A DNA stretch of 64,000 bases from Tolumonas auensis DSM 9187 (GCF_000023065.1 NC_012691.1:30001-94000), one strand, 5' to 3'. Counted from the stretch's first letter, positions 20,310-30,653 are shown. Notes: a model not told the origin generated them from the sequence alone. Numbers and translations are program-made.

Positions 20310-20310
20310 C
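20288..20310 (+). repeat. Direct repeat, left copy (23 bp)
   Basis: GTCGCC-A-GACTGGCA followed by T7 and C. It matches the copy at 20972-20994 at 22 of 23 positions (A versus T at the seventh). Together the two copies bracket the toxin-antitoxin pair. Confidence 0.85.
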
Positions 20311-20386
20311 ATCTGTGATTGGCTGGTTAATCATCTATAATTGATTTGGTTGTTTCGTTCGATTCGGATGATATGGGATGGGTGTT

Positions 20387-20647
20387 ATGGAAACGCTGAC
20401 GGCTAATCAGGCAAAAACTCAGTTTGGTGATATGTTGCTCAAAGTGCAGCGGGCACCCGTGCAAATCAGTCGTAATGGTAAACCGGTGGCGGTACTGCTG
20501 TCGGTAGAGGATTATCAGGCACTGGAAGCCATCAAACTGCGGCTTCTACAGGAAAAGATTGAACAAGCCAGAGCAGATATAGCAGCTGGTAAGCTGGTGG
20601 AGGGCGACGCATTATTCAGTAGTTTACTGAATGGAGAGTTCGATTAG
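20387..20647 (+). CDS. Phd/YefM-family antitoxin
   Basis: An 86-residue antitoxin. METLTANQAKTQFGDMLLKVQ and VQISRNGKPVAVLLSVEDYQALE form the Phd/YefM DNA-binding fold (about 1-52). The remaining acidic, helical tail (IEQARADIAAGKLVEGDALF) is the segment that wraps the toxin. It would bind its own promoter and neutralise the ParE-like product 5 nt downstream. The ATG at 20387 is preferred over one 9 nt earlier because the family starts M-x-x-(L/I)-T. A TATAAT -10 element is visible at 20336-20341, so it has its own promoter after the malG terminator. Confidence 0.88.
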   Translation: METLTANQAKTQFGDMLLKVQRAPVQISRNGKPVAVLLSVEDYQALEAIKLRLLQEKIEQARADIAAGKLVEGDALFSSLLNGEFD

Positions 20648-20651
20648 CGAA

Positions 20652-20963
20652 ATGCGTTATGTTTTCACGGATGAAGCCAAAGCTGATCTGATACAGATCC
20701 GCCGTTTTACGTTAAAAAACTGGGGACAAAACCAGTCTGTGCATTATTTGCAGGAATTGCAGCAGACGTTGAGTCGCTTAACGATAATGCCACAAATGGG
20801 CATCTGCCGTGAGCAGGATTTGGGCAATGGAATTTATAGTTTCCCCTATGCTAGTCATACCATCTATTACACGTTGCTCAATGAGCAACTGATTGTGATG
20901 GCTGTTCTGCATCAGAGTATGGTGCCTGATAGCCACCTCGAAAATCGCAAAGTAAAAATCTGA
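20652..20963 (+). CDS. ParE/RelE-superfamily toxin
   Basis: A 103-residue toxin with the ParE-type start MRYVFTDEAKADLIQIRRFT, the LKNWG turn, and the C-terminal beta strands FPYASHTIYYTLLNEQLIVMAVLHQSM. ParE-like toxins act on DNA gyrase and RelE-like ones cleave mRNA at the ribosome. This sequence resembles ParE more (DLxxIxxFTxxxWG), but target assignment from sequence is not safe. The start at ATG 20652 is 5 nt after the antitoxin stop. An ATG at 20631 would overlap the antitoxin and lacks a ribosome site. The module lies between the malG terminator and an MBL hydrolase. Confidence 0.85.
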   Translation: MRYVFTDEAKADLIQIRRFTLKNWGQNQSVHYLQELQQTLSRLTIMPQMGICREQDLGNGIYSFPYASHTIYYTLLNEQLIVMAVLHQSMVPDSHLENRKVKI

Positions 20964-20971
20964 AATTCTCT

Positions 20972-20994
20972 GTCGCCTGACTGGCATTTTTTTC
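20972..20994 (+). repeat. Direct repeat, right copy (23 bp)
   Basis: Second copy of the 3' half of the malG terminator (GTCGCC-T-GACTGGCA then T7C), beginning 9 nt after the toxin stop. The 5' arm TGCCAG is missing, so this copy cannot form the original hairpin. Confidence 0.85.
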
Positions 20995-21053
20995 TGCTAC
21001 GCTTTCCTTAATGACAGTTCTATCGTCGCTGTTCCCTTTTTGGCAGGAGTGGT

Positions 21054-22019
21054 ATGGCTATGCGCTACACCAATCAGGATGGCAGTCAGCGGTCATTCCC
21101 GTTAAAACATGTCTTGCGCCGCCAGACCGGCTGGCATGGCGAACGGCAACCGCGCTCGGGGCGTACCGGAATACCGGTGCCGATCGTGCATAATGACGGT
21201 GCCGATTTGCATCATCAGCAGCACGATACGCTGACCTGGATCGGTCACTCTTCGTTTTTACTGCAACTTGGTGGTCTCAATATGCTGATCGACCCGGTGA
21301 TGTCGTCCTCACTGGGCGGTGTGGTGCCGCGCAATGCCCCGCCGGGGTTGAGCTGGTCGGCGTTACCGAAAAAAATTGATGTGGTGATGATCACCCACAA
21401 TCACCGGGATCATATGGATGTGCCTACGCTGAAAAAGCTGGGGCCCAATCCGCTGTATCTGGTGCCTCACGGGATGCGGCACTGGTTTCTGAAAAACGGC
21501 TTTCCGCATGTACAGGAGCTGGCGTGGTGGCAGCAGACACAGGTAGGCAATGCCACCATGACCTTTGTGCCGGCACAGCACTGGAGCCGTCGCGGGCTGA
21601 TGGACATGAATACCAGCTGGTGGGGCGGTTTTGTCATGGAACATGACGGCTTTCGCTTGTATCACGCCGGGGATACCGCCTGGTTTGACGGTTTCCGGGA
21701 AATTGGCCGGCGCTGCGGTCCGATTGATGTGGCGATGCTACCGATCGGTGCCTATGCGCCGCGCTGGTTTATGCGTCATCAGCACATGGATCCGGATGAT
21801 GCATTAAAGGCGTTTGTGGCACTGGAAGCGAAACTGTTTGTCGCCATGCATTGGGGTACCTTCAAACTCACTGATGAACCGTTAAATGAGCCGCCGATCC
21901 GGTTGCGCGATCTGTGGCATAAACTGCAGTTACCGCTAGCCCGTTTAGCAATCCCGGCAATCGGGCAGACACTGGAGTTTCCCCGCATCGACCTCTCCGT
22001 GGCATTAGCGGTGAAATAA
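21054..22019 (+). CDS. MBL-fold metal-dependent hydrolase
   Basis: A 321-residue metallo-beta-lactamase-fold protein of the NAPE-PLD/UlaG/RomA-like group. The metal site is HNHRDH (H115, H117, D119, H120). A third-ligand histidine sits in PAQHWSRRG, the bridging aspartate in LYHAGDTAWFDG, and the last histidine in VAMHWGTFKLTDEP. TLTWIGHSSFLLQLGGLNMLIDP is the conserved N-terminal block. E. coli-type relatives are little characterised, and members hydrolyse phosphodiester or ester bonds, so no substrate is claimed. No signal peptide is seen. An upstream GGAGTGGT gives a ribosome site. Its stop codon abuts the terminator serving malPQ from the other strand. Confidence 0.85.
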   Translation: MAMRYTNQDGSQRSFPLKHVLRRQTGWHGERQPRSGRTGIPVPIVHNDGADLHHQQHDTLTWIGHSSFLLQLGGLNMLIDPVMSSSLGGVVPRNAPPGLSWSALPKKIDVVMITHNHRDHMDVPTLKKLGPNPLYLVPHGMRHWFLKNGFPHVQELAWWQQTQVGNATMTFVPAQHWSRRGLMDMNTSWWGGFVMEHDGFRLYHAGDTAWFDGFREIGRRCGPIDVAMLPIGAYAPRWFMRHQHMDPDDALKAFVALEAKLFVAMHWGTFKLTDEPLNEPPIRLRDLWHKLQLPLARLAIPAIGQTLEFPRIDLSVALAVK

Positions 22020-22042
22020 AAAAGGGACTGCGTGGCAGTCCC
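22018..22042 (-). terminator. malPQ intrinsic terminator
   Basis: On the minus strand GGGACTGC (22042-22035) and GCAGTCCC (22031-22024) form a perfect 8-bp stem around CAC, followed by TTTTTT (complement of 22018-22023). It ends malPQ from the right and overlaps the TAA stop of the MBL-fold gene. The ERIC element lies between malQ and this terminator. Confidence 0.93.
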
Positions 22043-22061
22043 CAAACTCCGCTCAGCTCGA

Positions 22062-22188
22062 TATACCCTTCCCACTTGAAGTTGCAGCGGTGTTGGCCGC
22101 GTTCATTCGCCCCAATCACATAGTTTATCTATGTTCATGGGGTCTCTTCACTTGCCGCCTACCTGCAACTCCAAGTTGTTTGGGTATA
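22062..22188 (-). repeat. ERIC element (127 bp)
   Basis: A 127-bp imperfect palindrome that begins and ends with TATACCC/GGGTATA. Read on the minus strand it has TATACCCAAACAACTTGGAG, TTGCAGGTAGGCGGCAAG, a central CCCCATGAACATAG/CTATGTGATTGGGG stem, and a tail TGCAACTTCAAGTGGGAAGG. Length, end motifs and the GGCGGCAAG and AACGCGGCCAAC segments match the enterobacterial repetitive intergenic consensus as I remember it. It is transcribed with malQ and its first 41 bases are translated as the malQ 3' end. Confidence 0.9.
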
Positions 22189-24268
22189 GCTGTCGGCGGC
22201 GCCGGTTTATTTCAGCCAGCAGCGAGATGACATCTGAATCGTTAAACATGGCTTCCAACGTGCAGCTCAACTTGCGGCGCCAGTTGGGGTAAATCTCATG
22301 TGTGGTACCGGGAATGTTGACCGGCATGGTCATATTCAGCCAGTCTTCCGGCTGCAGGCCGAGCAGGGCACTGTTGCTTTGCGCGACATGGCAGTGAATG
22401 CCGCGGTTCAGCGCCGGGTTCATCATCATGCCCTGTGCCTGACGGCTGTATTCTTCCGGCAGACTGTGCAAGCTGTGCAGACTGTCGAGCATGCGTTGTT
22501 TGGCCTGTTCCCGATCGGCGTAAAGGCCGGACAGCACTTCGGCATCCGGATACAAACCCAGTTTTTGTCCCAGCGTCAGGTCATCCGCCTGCCAGTAGCC
22601 GTACAGCGTCGGCATATCATGCGTGGAAAGGGTGGTCATCGCCTGTGCCGGATAATCGCGCGGCGAGTAGAAGCCGCTGTCCGGAGCTGGCGCGCGTTCA
22701 AAGTAAAAGACCTTGTAGGAATAAACGCCATTATCGCGCAGCTTGGCCACAATCTCATCCGGGACGGTACCCAAATCCTCACCGATCACCATGCACTGAT
22801 GACGCTGGCTCTCCAGTGCCAGAATCGCCAGCAGATCATCCACCGGATAACTGACAAACGCACCTTCCACGGCGGTGGAGCCCTGCGGTACCCACCACAG
22901 ACGCAACAATCCCATGACATGATCGATACGCAGTGCACCGCAGGCTTTCATATTCGACTGGATCAGATCGATGAACGGCTGATAGCCCCGTTGCCGCATC
23001 ACCTGCGGGCTCATTGGTGGCAGGCCCCAGTTTTGGCCAAGCGGACCGAGGATATCCGGCGGCGCACCGACCGACGCTTTCAGGCAATACAGTTCGCGAT
23101 CACACCAGGTTTCAGTGCCGCCTTCGGTGACGCCGACCGCGAGGTCACGGTAGATACCGATCAGCATGCCGGCATCGCGCGCGCTTTGCTGACACTCCTG
23201 CAACTGACCCTGTGTCAGCCATTGCAGCCAGGCGTAAAAACGGATCTCATCTGCATGTTCTTGGCGGAATAGCTGCAGTGCCGGACTTTCCCATTGCTGA
23301 TATTCAGCAGGCCATGCCGGCCAGCCCCAGGCGTGCTCATCCTGCTGTTTTAGCCAGGCGTGCAAGGCATCGTAAGTGGCTTGCTGCTGCAGACTTTCCC
23401 CCTGTTGCCTGCGGAACTGCTCAAATTCACCGACGCGAGGAATGTCATCTGGCAGTGAGGCAAAATACTGATACGCCAGTTTCAGTCCGGCGAGTTTCAG
23501 CGCGGTGACCTGCGGATAATCGACATAGTCGCTGGCACGGGCGGCCTGCAGTTGTTGCTGTATTTCAGGATTTTGCCACCACAATTGTGCGGCAGAACTG
23601 AGCTGAAAATCCGGCAGTTTATGTACGGCGATGTAGATGATATTCAGCCAGCGGCGGGAAGAGGGGCTGTACGGGCTGGCGCTGTCGGGACTGGCCGGAT
23701 ACAGCGCATGCAGCGGATTCAGACCGACAAAGTCCGCCCCTTGTGCGGCCAGTGCGGTGACCATCTGTTTCAGATCGGCAAAATCGCCGATGCCCCAGTT
23801 TTCTTCCGAACGCAGCGTATACAACTGTACGCAGGCGCCCCAGGTTTTCTTGCCCTGTTGGATCGCCGGTGGTTCATAGCAGCGGGCAGGTGCAATGATG
23901 ATGCGGCTTTCGGCGATCACTTTGCGCCCCTGCAGCAGGCAGAGTTTGTGGTAACCAAGCGGCAGATTATCCGGCAGCGTCAGGAAACCGTTGGCCAGCA
24001 CACCCCGCAGCGGTTTGCCGCTTTCCGGCTGTAAACGCCAGTGGCAGGTATCCGTCACCGCATCCTGTAGCAGGACGCGGAACAGTTCGCCTTGCCGGAA
24101 CACACTGACTGCCGGCAGCAGATTATTTTCCGGCGAGGTATGACCCAGCGCCGCCAGAATTTTTTCCTGAGTGCTGATCGCGATCTGCACTGGCTGACCG
24201 AGCGCACTGATGTAACTGTCGGCAATACCGGCCGCTTTCGCGGCCGCTTCAATTACAGAAATATCCAT
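22148..24268 (-). CDS. malQ: 4-alpha-glucanotransferase (amylomaltase) MalQ
   Basis: A 706-residue GH77 amylomaltase that disproportionates maltodextrins, releasing glucose and making longer chains for MalP. The N-terminal extension (about 1-140) is typical of enteric MalQ. The catalytic core includes WGACVQLYTLRSEENWGIGDF, LNPLHALYP, GIYRDLAVGV, ALRIDHVMGLLRLWWVP (nucleophile Asp), VIGEDLGTVPDEI (acid/base Glu) and TLSTHDMPTLYGYW (third carboxylate). Its last twelve codons (YPNNLELQVGGK) and the TGA lie inside the ERIC element, so the native C-terminus has been replaced. The active site is far upstream and untouched. It starts 9 bp after the malP stop. Confidence 0.96.
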   Translation of the reverse strand: MDISVIEAAAKAAGIADSYISALGQPVQIAISTQEKILAALGHTSPENNLLPAVSVFRQGELFRVLLQDAVTDTCHWRLQPESGKPLRGVLANGFLTLPDNLPLGYHKLCLLQGRKVIAESRIIIAPARCYEPPAIQQGKKTWGACVQLYTLRSEENWGIGDFADLKQMVTALAAQGADFVGLNPLHALYPASPDSASPYSPSSRRWLNIIYIAVHKLPDFQLSSAAQLWWQNPEIQQQLQAARASDYVDYPQVTALKLAGLKLAYQYFASLPDDIPRVGEFEQFRRQQGESLQQQATYDALHAWLKQQDEHAWGWPAWPAEYQQWESPALQLFRQEHADEIRFYAWLQWLTQGQLQECQQSARDAGMLIGIYRDLAVGVTEGGTETWCDRELYCLKASVGAPPDILGPLGQNWGLPPMSPQVMRQRGYQPFIDLIQSNMKACGALRIDHVMGLLRLWWVPQGSTAVEGAFVSYPVDDLLAILALESQRHQCMVIGEDLGTVPDEIVAKLRDNGVYSYKVFYFERAPAPDSGFYSPRDYPAQAMTTLSTHDMPTLYGYWQADDLTLGQKLGLYPDAEVLSGLYADREQAKQRMLDSLHSLHSLPEEYSRQAQGMMMNPALNRGIHCHVAQSNSALLGLQPEDWLNMTMPVNIPGTTHEIYPNWRRKLSCTLEAMFNDSDVISLLAEINRRRRQLYPNNLELQVGGK

Positions 24269-24277
24269 GAGGCTTCC

Positions 24278-26713
24278 TTATACCGCTGGTTGCCAGATCT
24301 GGCGCTGATAGTCACGGATGGAACGGTCAGAGCTGAACATACCGGTACGGGCGGTGTTCAGAATGCAGCGTCGCAGCCACTCTTCCGGTTGCTGGTAGAG
24401 CGCATCGACCTGTTGCTGTGCTTCCCAGTAGGCATCGAAGTCAGCCAGTACCAGATACGGATCGCCCCCTTCCAGCAAACTGTGCCACAGCGGCTGCAGC
24501 GCCTGCGTATTGTCCGGGGTGTAATAACCACTCATCAGTTCATCCAGCGCTGCTTTCAGACGCGGATTCTGCTGATAGTAATGCTGCGGCTGGTAACCGG
24601 CGGCCAGCATCGCTTTCACCTCGTCCACGGTATGACCGAAGATAAACAGATTATCGCGGCCGACCTGCTCGGAAATTTCGACGTTAGCGCCGTCCAGTGT
24701 GCCGACGGTCAGTGCACCGTTCATCGCCAGTTTCATGTTACCGGTGCCGGAGGCTTCTTTACCGGCGGTGGAGATCTGCTCGGAAACATCGGCAGCCGGG
24801 ATCAGCAGTTCCGCCATGGTGACGCGGTAGTCCGGCAGGAACACCACCTTCAGCTTGTCGTTGACAAACGGATCATTATTGATGCGCTCCGCTACCTTGT
24901 TGATCGCCAGAATGATGTTTTTCGCCAGGTGATAACCGGGTGCGGCTTTGGCGGCAAACAGGAATACGCGTGGCGGCACCGCCAGATTCGGCTGGGCGCG
25001 CAGTTGCTGATAACGGGCGATGATCTGCAGCAGATTCAGGTGCTGGCGTTTGTATTCGTGCAAACGTTTAATCTGCACATCGAAGATGGCATGTGGATCA
25101 AGTTTGATGCCCTGAGTCTGCCAGACGTAATCGGCCAGACGTTGTTTATTGGCGAACTTGATGTCGCGGTAACGATGGCGGAAATCGGTTTTCGCCGCGA
25201 ACGGTTCCAGATCGCGCAGCGTGTCGAGATCGCGCGCCCAGTCCACTTTCAGTGTCTCATCCAGCAGCGTGGCCAGATCCGGGTTACATTGTTTCAGCCA
25301 GCGGCGCGGGGTGATGCCGTTGGTGACGTTGTGGAATTTGTGTGGCCACAGGTCGTTGTATTCCGGGAACAGATCACTCTTCACCAGATCGGAGTGCAGC
25401 TGTGCCACGCCATTGACGGCAAAACAGGTCACCACGCACAGGTTCGCCATGCGGATCTGACCGTCATAAATTACCGCCACTTTCTGCCAGACGTCTTCAT
25501 TATCCGGCCACTGTTGCTGCGCCTGCGCCATGAAACGGCGATCAATTTCATCAATGATATAGAAATGACGCGGCAGCAGCGTGGCCACCAGATCCTGCGG
25601 CCAGCACTCCAGCGCTTCCGGCAGCAGGGTGTGGTTGGTGTAGGCAAACAGACGGGTACAGATCGACCAGGCATCTTCCCAGCACATCTGATGATCATCC
25701 AGCAGCACGCGCATCAGTTCCGGAATGGCGATGGTCGGATGGGTGTCGTTCAGCTGGATCACTTCATAATCCGGCAGTGACAGCAGTGTGCGGCCAGCGG
25801 CCAAATGGCGGTGCAGAATGTCGGCAATTGAGCAGGCACAGTGGAAATATTGCTGCATCAGGCGCAGCTCTTTGCCGGGCTGATGGTTGTCGCTCGGGTA
25901 GAGCACCTTGCTCAGTTTGCTGGCGGTGACACCGGCGTCAACGGCCTGTAAATACTCACCGTCGTTGAATTTCTGCAGATCGAGCGGGGTCGGGTGGCTG
26001 GCATGCCACAACCGCAGGGTTTGTACCACCTGATTATGGTAGCCGAGGATCGGCAAATCATGCGCTTCGCCCTGCACGACCAGCGCTGGTACCCAGTACT
26101 GACGGTCTTCGTCATCGGTACGCACTTCACCACCAAAGCCGACCGGCAGCGTGAGGCCGGTGTGTCTGGTCAGCCACGGATAATGTTCACTGTGCCAGTC
26201 ATCCGGCGCTTCCTGTTGTTCACCGTTGCGGAACGACTGACGGAACAGACCATACTGGTAACTCAGGCCATACCCGATCGCCGGTTGATCGACCGCGGCC
26301 ATCGAGTCGAGGAAACAGGCGGCCAGACGGCCCAGACCGCCGTTGCCCAGACCTGGATCGACTTCCTGCTCCAGCAGGTCTGTCAGTTCACGCCCGTATT
26401 TTCTGACCACGTCGGCCACGACATCGGCACAGTCGAGACTGATCAGGTTATTCAGCGTCAGACGACCGACCAGAAATTCCAGTGACAGGTAGTTCACATG
26501 GCGTTCGGCACCAGTTGCCGCGCGCAGTTGTCCTTCAGTACGGCGCGCCGCCACCTGCTCGTTGACGGCGGCACTCACTGCCAGCCACCACTGATATGGC
26601 GTCATTTCAGTGGCGGATTGCAAACCCAGACGCTGCCACTGGCGGGTCAGTGCTGCTTCAAATTCGGCGGCCGAAAACAGTGCCGGCTTTTTACTCTGCT
26701 TCTTGATTGTCAT
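24278..26713 (-). CDS. malP: Maltodextrin phosphorylase MalP
   Basis: An 811-residue GT35 phosphorylase that splits glucose-1-phosphate from maltodextrins, using PLP as cofactor. [50 protein letters not shown] and [19 protein letters not shown] (the PLP lysine is in GNMK) are family landmarks. The length matches E. coli MalP (797), and there is no long allosteric N-terminus as in glycogen phosphorylases. It is the first gene of malPQ on the minus strand and diverges from malT across 256 bp that contain MalT-box-like sequences. Confidence 0.96.
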   Translation of the reverse strand: MTIKKQSKKPALFSAAEFEAALTRQWQRLGLQSATEMTPYQWWLAVSAAVNEQVAARRTEGQLRAATGAERHVNYLSLEFLVGRLTLNNLISLDCADVVADVVRKYGRELTDLLEQEVDPGLGNGGLGRLAACFLDSMAAVDQPAIGYGLSYQYGLFRQSFRNGEQQEAPDDWHSEHYPWLTRHTGLTLPVGFGGEVRTDDEDRQYWVPALVVQGEAHDLPILGYHNQVVQTLRLWHASHPTPLDLQKFNDGEYLQAVDAGVTASKLSKVLYPSDNHQPGKELRLMQQYFHCACSIADILHRHLAAGRTLLSLPDYEVIQLNDTHPTIAIPELMRVLLDDHQMCWEDAWSICTRLFAYTNHTLLPEALECWPQDLVATLLPRHFYIIDEIDRRFMAQAQQQWPDNEDVWQKVAVIYDGQIRMANLCVVTCFAVNGVAQLHSDLVKSDLFPEYNDLWPHKFHNVTNGITPRRWLKQCNPDLATLLDETLKVDWARDLDTLRDLEPFAAKTDFRHRYRDIKFANKQRLADYVWQTQGIKLDPHAIFDVQIKRLHEYKRQHLNLLQIIARYQQLRAQPNLAVPPRVFLFAAKAAPGYHLAKNIILAINKVAERINNDPFVNDKLKVVFLPDYRVTMAELLIPAADVSEQISTAGKEASGTGNMKLAMNGALTVGTLDGANVEISEQVGRDNLFIFGHTVDEVKAMLAAGYQPQHYYQQNPRLKAALDELMSGYYTPDNTQALQPLWHSLLEGGDPYLVLADFDAYWEAQQQVDALYQQPEEWLRRCILNTARTGMFSSDRSIRDYQRQIWQPAV

Positions 26714-26969
26714 TCGTTTCGTCCTTCGTCATCAGGAAAACCCAAATCGATTGATGACTATCCTGAAGCGAAAAATCAGCTGTTACCTCCTCCTGAAAAA
26801 AGATTAGCGAGGAGGATGAGCAGGGCGTAGGACAGGCGATTAGTGAGCGGTTAGTATGGTTTTGTGAGTGACTGCATTGAAAAAAGATCATCCGGCAGGC
26901 ACCGTGTGCCGCAGTTGAAAATATTGTTCTGTGGCGGTTGTGAGACCACAGATAACTGGAAATGACGTT
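26714..26969. promoter_or_regulatory. Divergent malP / malT control region
   Basis: A 256-bp gap between divergent malP and malT. MalT-box-like decamers are GAGGATGAGC at 26812-26821 (plus, 8/10) and CAGGAGGAGG at 26786-26795 (minus strand, 8/10), consistent with MalT activation of malP. A weak CRP-like TGTGA-GTGACT-GCATT lies at 26863-26878 (left half perfect, right half poor), which would fit CRP control of malT. Individual sites are motif guesses. Confidence 0.6.
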
Positions 26970-29690
26970 ATGCTGATCCCTTCGAAACTGAGTCGCCCGG
27001 TACGACTGCAAAATGCCATCACCCGCGAGCGGTTATTGCAACGCCTGCAAACGGCTCTGGATTATCGTCTGGTGTTGCTGCATGGCCCGGCGGGTTATGG
27101 CAAAACCACGCTGATCGCGCAGTGGGCGGCGACATTGCCGCATGTCGGCTGGTTTTCGCTGGATGACAGTGACAATCAGCCGGAGCGTTTTGCCCGTTAT
27201 CTGGTCGCGGCGCTGCAACATGCGACCGGTGGCCATTGCGTGAAGAGCGAGTCGCTCAGTCAGAAGCATCAGTACGCGCGTCTATCATCATTGCTGGGGC
27301 AGGTGTTTGCCGAACTGGCCGACTGGACCGAACCGACCTACCTCATCATCGATGATTACCATCTGATTGATAATGAAGAGATTCATGAAGCGATGCGCTT
27401 CTTCCTGCGTAATCAGCCGGACAATCTGACGCTGGTGGTGATCTCGCGGGCATTGCCGCCGCTCGGTATTGCCAACCTGCGGGTGAGGGAGCAGTTGCTG
27501 GAGCTGGATAACCAGTTGCTGGCGTTTAACCATCAGGAAGCACAGCAATTTTTCTGTAATCGCCTGACGACACCGATGGATGAGCAGGAGAGCGCCACGC
27601 TGTGTGATGAAGTGGAGGGCTGGGCAACGGCACTGCAGCTGATCGCCTTGTCCTCACCGGATTCCCGTTCTACGGTCCATCAGTCAGCCCGCAAACTTTC
27701 CGGTCTGAATACTACCTATCTGTGGGAGTATCTGGCGGAAGAAGTAATGGATCGCATTGATGCACCAACGCGGGATTTTCTGCTGCGTTGTTCGGTACTG
27801 CGTTCGATGAATGATTCGCTGGTGGCGAAACTCACCGGCCGACAGGATGGACTGGCGCAGCTCGGTGAGCTGGAACGGCGGGGGCTGTTTGTGCAGCGTA
27901 TGGACATGGACGGCGATACCATCTGGTTCCGTTTCCACCCCTTGTTTGCCTCGTTTCTGCAGCACTGTTGTCTGCAGCAACTGGCGGCGGAACTGCCGGA
28001 ACTACACCGGCGGGCCGCGGCCGGCTGGCAGGCACTGAACATTCCGTCGGAAGCGATCCACCATGCACTGGCGGCCAGTGATGCGCTGCTGCTGCGGGAG
28101 ATCCTGCTGCAATACGGCTGGTCGCTGTTCCATCATGGCGAACTGGCGCTGCTGTCCGGCTGTCTGGAGGCACTGCCGTATGACGAGCTCATTCAAAGTC
28201 CGAATCTGGTGCTGCTGCAGGCCTGGCTGGCGCAGAGCCAGCACCGCTACACGCAGGTGGATGCCTTGCTGGAGCGGGCGAAACAGGCGATGGCGGAACA
28301 TCAGGTACGGCTCAACGATGCGCTGCAGGGTGAGTTTAATGCGCTGCGGGCGCAGGTGGCGCTGAATGCCAACCAGCCGGAGGAGGCGATCCATCTGGCG
28401 CGTGAGGCGTTGCAGCAACTGCCACCGACCAATTTCTATGGCCGGATTGTCGCCACCTCGGTCATTGGCGAAGTGCACCATTATCTCGGGCAGCTGAGCA
28501 GTGCACTGCCGATGATGCAGCGTACCGAGCAGATGGCGCGGCGCCACGGTACCTATCACTATGCGTTGTGGGCGTTGCTGCAGCAGAGTGAAATCCTGAT
28601 TGCACAGGGTTTCCTGCAGGCGGCGTATGAGGTGCAGGATAAGGCGCTGGAACTGGTGCAGAACCAGCATCTGGAACAATTACCGCTGCATGAATTTTTG
28701 CTGCGTATCCGTGCGCAGGTGCTCTGGTCGTGGTACCGGCTGGATGAAGCCGAAAGCTGTGCCCGGCAGGGGCTGCAGGTGTTAGCGGGATATGAGCAGA
28801 AGCAGCAACTGCAGTGTGTGGCGATGCTGGCGAAAGTGTCGCTGGCACGCGGCGATATCGACAACGCCAGTCAGCATCTGCAGCGTTGTGAAGTGCTGCT
28901 GCACAATGCCGATTATCACAGTGACTGGATCAATAATGCCGATATTCCGCGGCTGCTGTACTGGCAGATGACCGGCGACAAACAGTCGGTACGCAACTGG
29001 CTGGCACAGGCGGAACGTCCGGACGCGGCCTGTAACCATTTTCTGCAGGGACAGTGGCGTAACATTGCCCGGGCGCACCTGATTCTGGAGGAAAACGATC
29101 TGGCTGCGGAAATTCTGCAGCACCTGAACGAAGAAGCGCGGCGGCTGAATCTGTACAGCGATCTCAACCGTAATCTGCTGCTCTGTACCGTGCTGCACTG
29201 GCAATGTGACGAGCGCAGTGAAGCGCAGCGTACGCTGATGGAAGCGCTGACGCTGTCGAATCGTACCGGCTTTGTCAGTCACTTCGTGATTGAAGGCGAG
29301 ATAGTGGCGCAACTGCTGCGGCAGCTATTGCAGCTGAATACCTTGTCAGAGATGGAGCAGCACAAGGCGCAGCGCCTGCTGAAAGATATCAACCAGCATC
29401 ACCGCCACAAATTCGCCCATTTCGATGAAGGGTTTGTCGAGAAATTGCTGAATCATCCGAATGTACCGGAGCTGATCCGCACCAGTCCGCTGACGCAGCG
29501 CGAGTGGCAGGTGCTGGGGCTGATTTACTCCGGTTACAGCAATGAGCAGATTGCGGTCGAGCTGGATGTCGCCGCAACCACCATCAAAACGCATATCCGC
29601 AATCTGTATCAGAAACTGGGCATTCTGCACCGGCAGGATGCGGTCGAGCAGGCACAGAAGCTGCTGAAACTGATGGGGTATGGGGTGTAA
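26970..29690 (+). CDS. malT: Maltose regulon transcriptional activator MalT
   Basis: A 906-residue STAND-family ATPase and LuxR-type activator (E. coli MalT is 901). [22 protein letters not shown] is the conserved N-terminus, which fixes the start at ATG 26970. Walker [16 protein letters not shown] lies at about residue 40, and [13 protein letters not shown] is the Walker B region. The SUSP and winged-helix segments follow, then the maltotriose-binding TPR-like repeats (about 440-800). The C-terminal GerE/LuxR HTH is [20 protein letters not shown]...[19 protein letters not shown]. Together with ATP and maltotriose it activates the mal promoters. It sits beside malPQ as in E. coli and only about 10 kb from malEFG/malK. 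Confidence 0.97.
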   Translation: MLIPSKLSRPVRLQNAITRERLLQRLQTALDYRLVLLHGPAGYGKTTLIAQWAATLPHVGWFSLDDSDNQPERFARYLVAALQHATGGHCVKSESLSQKHQYARLSSLLGQVFAELADWTEPTYLIIDDYHLIDNEEIHEAMRFFLRNQPDNLTLVVISRALPPLGIANLRVREQLLELDNQLLAFNHQEAQQFFCNRLTTPMDEQESATLCDEVEGWATALQLIALSSPDSRSTVHQSARKLSGLNTTYLWEYLAEEVMDRIDAPTRDFLLRCSVLRSMNDSLVAKLTGRQDGLAQLGELERRGLFVQRMDMDGDTIWFRFHPLFASFLQHCCLQQLAAELPELHRRAAAGWQALNIPSEAIHHALAASDALLLREILLQYGWSLFHHGELALLSGCLEALPYDELIQSPNLVLLQAWLAQSQHRYTQVDALLERAKQAMAEHQVRLNDALQGEFNALRAQVALNANQPEEAIHLAREALQQLPPTNFYGRIVATSVIGEVHHYLGQLSSALPMMQRTEQMARRHGTYHYALWALLQQSEILIAQGFLQAAYEVQDKALELVQNQHLEQLPLHEFLLRIRAQVLWSWYRLDEAESCARQGLQVLAGYEQKQQLQCVAMLAKVSLARGDIDNASQHLQRCEVLLHNADYHSDWINNADIPRLLYWQMTGDKQSVRNWLAQAERPDAACNHFLQGQWRNIARAHLILEENDLAAEILQHLNEEARRLNLYSDLNRNLLLCTVLHWQCDERSEAQRTLMEALTLSNRTGFVSHFVIEGEIVAQLLRQLLQLNTLSEMEQHKAQRLLKDINQHHRHKFAHFDEGFVEKLLNHPNVPELIRTSPLTQREWQVLGLIYSGYSNEQIAVELDVAATTIKTHIRNLYQKLGILHRQDAVEQAQKLLKLMGYGV

Positions 29691-29700
29691 GAAAAACGGA

Positions 29701-29724
29701 GAGGTGTCCGTTAGCGGACACCTC
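29701..29724. terminator. Bidirectional hairpin between malT and mak
   Basis: GAGGTGTCCG (29701-29710) and CGGACACCTC (29715-29724) form a perfect 10-bp stem with a TTAG loop between two convergent genes. On the minus strand TCCGTTTTT follows, on the plus strand CAGTGATTATC. It probably serves mak and possibly also malT. Confidence 0.7.
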
Positions 29725-29738
29725 AGTGATTATCCGGA

Positions 29739-30653
29739 TTACAGATCATCCCGCTGCCACAACCAGGCGGCGCCACGCACACCGCTGGAATCGCCGTGCA
29801 GCGCTTTGCGTACCGGCGTTTCACACTCACCACCGAAGACATATTCCTTCATCAGACGCGGAAGGTTGTCGTAGATGCGCTCCACGTTGCTCATGCCGCC
29901 GCCCAGTACGATGACATCCGGGTCCATCAGGTTGACCGCATGGGCCAGCGCTTTGGCCAGACGACGTTCGTAGTCCTCAATGGCCTTGATCGCGGCGGCA
30001 TCGCCTTGCGCCACCAGTGCCATAATTTCCGCACCTTTCAGTTCTTTGCCGGTATTGAATTTGTAGCTGTTAGCAAAGCCGGTGCCGGAGACATAAGTCT
30101 CGATACAGCCTTTTTTGCCGCAGTAGCAAGGGGTGGCGTTCTGGTAGTTCCACTCTTCCTCGTCGATCCACGGCAGCGGGTTATGGCCGAATTCACCGGC
30201 AATCCCGTTACCACCGGCATGCACGTGGCTATTGATGGCGATACCTGAACCGCAGCCGGTACCGATGATCACGGCGAACACCAGTTTGCCACCGGCGCCG
30301 GCCCCGTCAGTGGCTTCGGATACGGCCAGACAGTTGGCATCATTGGCGATGCGGACCGGGCGATCCAGCATGGCTTCCAGATCTTTATCCAGCGGCTGGC
30401 CGTTCAGCCAGGTGGAGTTGGCATTTTTCACCTTGCCGGTAAACGGCGAGATGGTGCCGGGAATACCGAGCCCCACCGAGCCTTTCTTCCCGGTTGCGGC
30501 TTCAGCATCCAGGACCAGTCCTGTGATAGCTTCCAGGGTCTGCTGATAGTCATGACGCGGTGTTGGCACCCGTTTCCGGAACAGCTCACCACCATCGCTG
30601 TCCAGAGCAATAACTTCAATTTTGGTTCCGCCTAAATCGATTCCGATGCGCAC
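29739..30653 (-). CDS. mak: ROK-family fructokinase / manno(fructo)kinase
   Basis: A 304-residue ROK sugar kinase very like E. coli Mak (YajF), which phosphorylates fructose and, less well, mannose. The N-terminal ATP loop is [56 protein letters not shown] (catalytic Asp in NDAN), [10 protein letters not shown] and the ROK zinc motif [19 protein letters not shown] (C-x-C-x4-C) follow. [19 protein letters not shown] and the ending [14 protein letters not shown] are Mak-like. It is monocistronic, convergent with malT and divergent from the response regulator. It may work with the sugar cluster beside it if that yields fructose or mannose, but this is inference. Confidence 0.92.
   Translation of the reverse strand: MRIGIDLGGTKIEVIALDSDGGELFRKRVPTPRHDYQQTLEAITGLVLDAEAATGKKGSVGLGIPGTISPFTGKVKNANSTWLNGQPLDKDLEAMLDRPVRIANDANCLAVSEATDGAGAGGKLVFAVIIGTGCGSGIAINSHVHAGGNGIAGEFGHNPLPWIDEEEWNYQNATPCYCGKKGCIETYVSGTGFANSYKFNTGKELKGAEIMALVAQGDAAAIKAIEDYERRLAKALAHAVNLMDPDVIVLGGGMSNVERIYDNLPRLMKEYVFGGECETPVRKALHGDSSGVRGAAWLWQRDDL

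Noticed and set aside
22024-22042. Terminator for the MBL-fold gene on the plus strand
   Set aside because: The U-tract is only on the minus side (TTTTTT). On the plus strand CAAACTCC follows, so it serves malPQ.
24092-25780. Long plus-strand open frame of 562 codons opposite malQ/malP
   Set aside because: It is antisense to the GC-rich malP coding sequence, has no family resemblance, and its composition is that of a mirrored coding strand.
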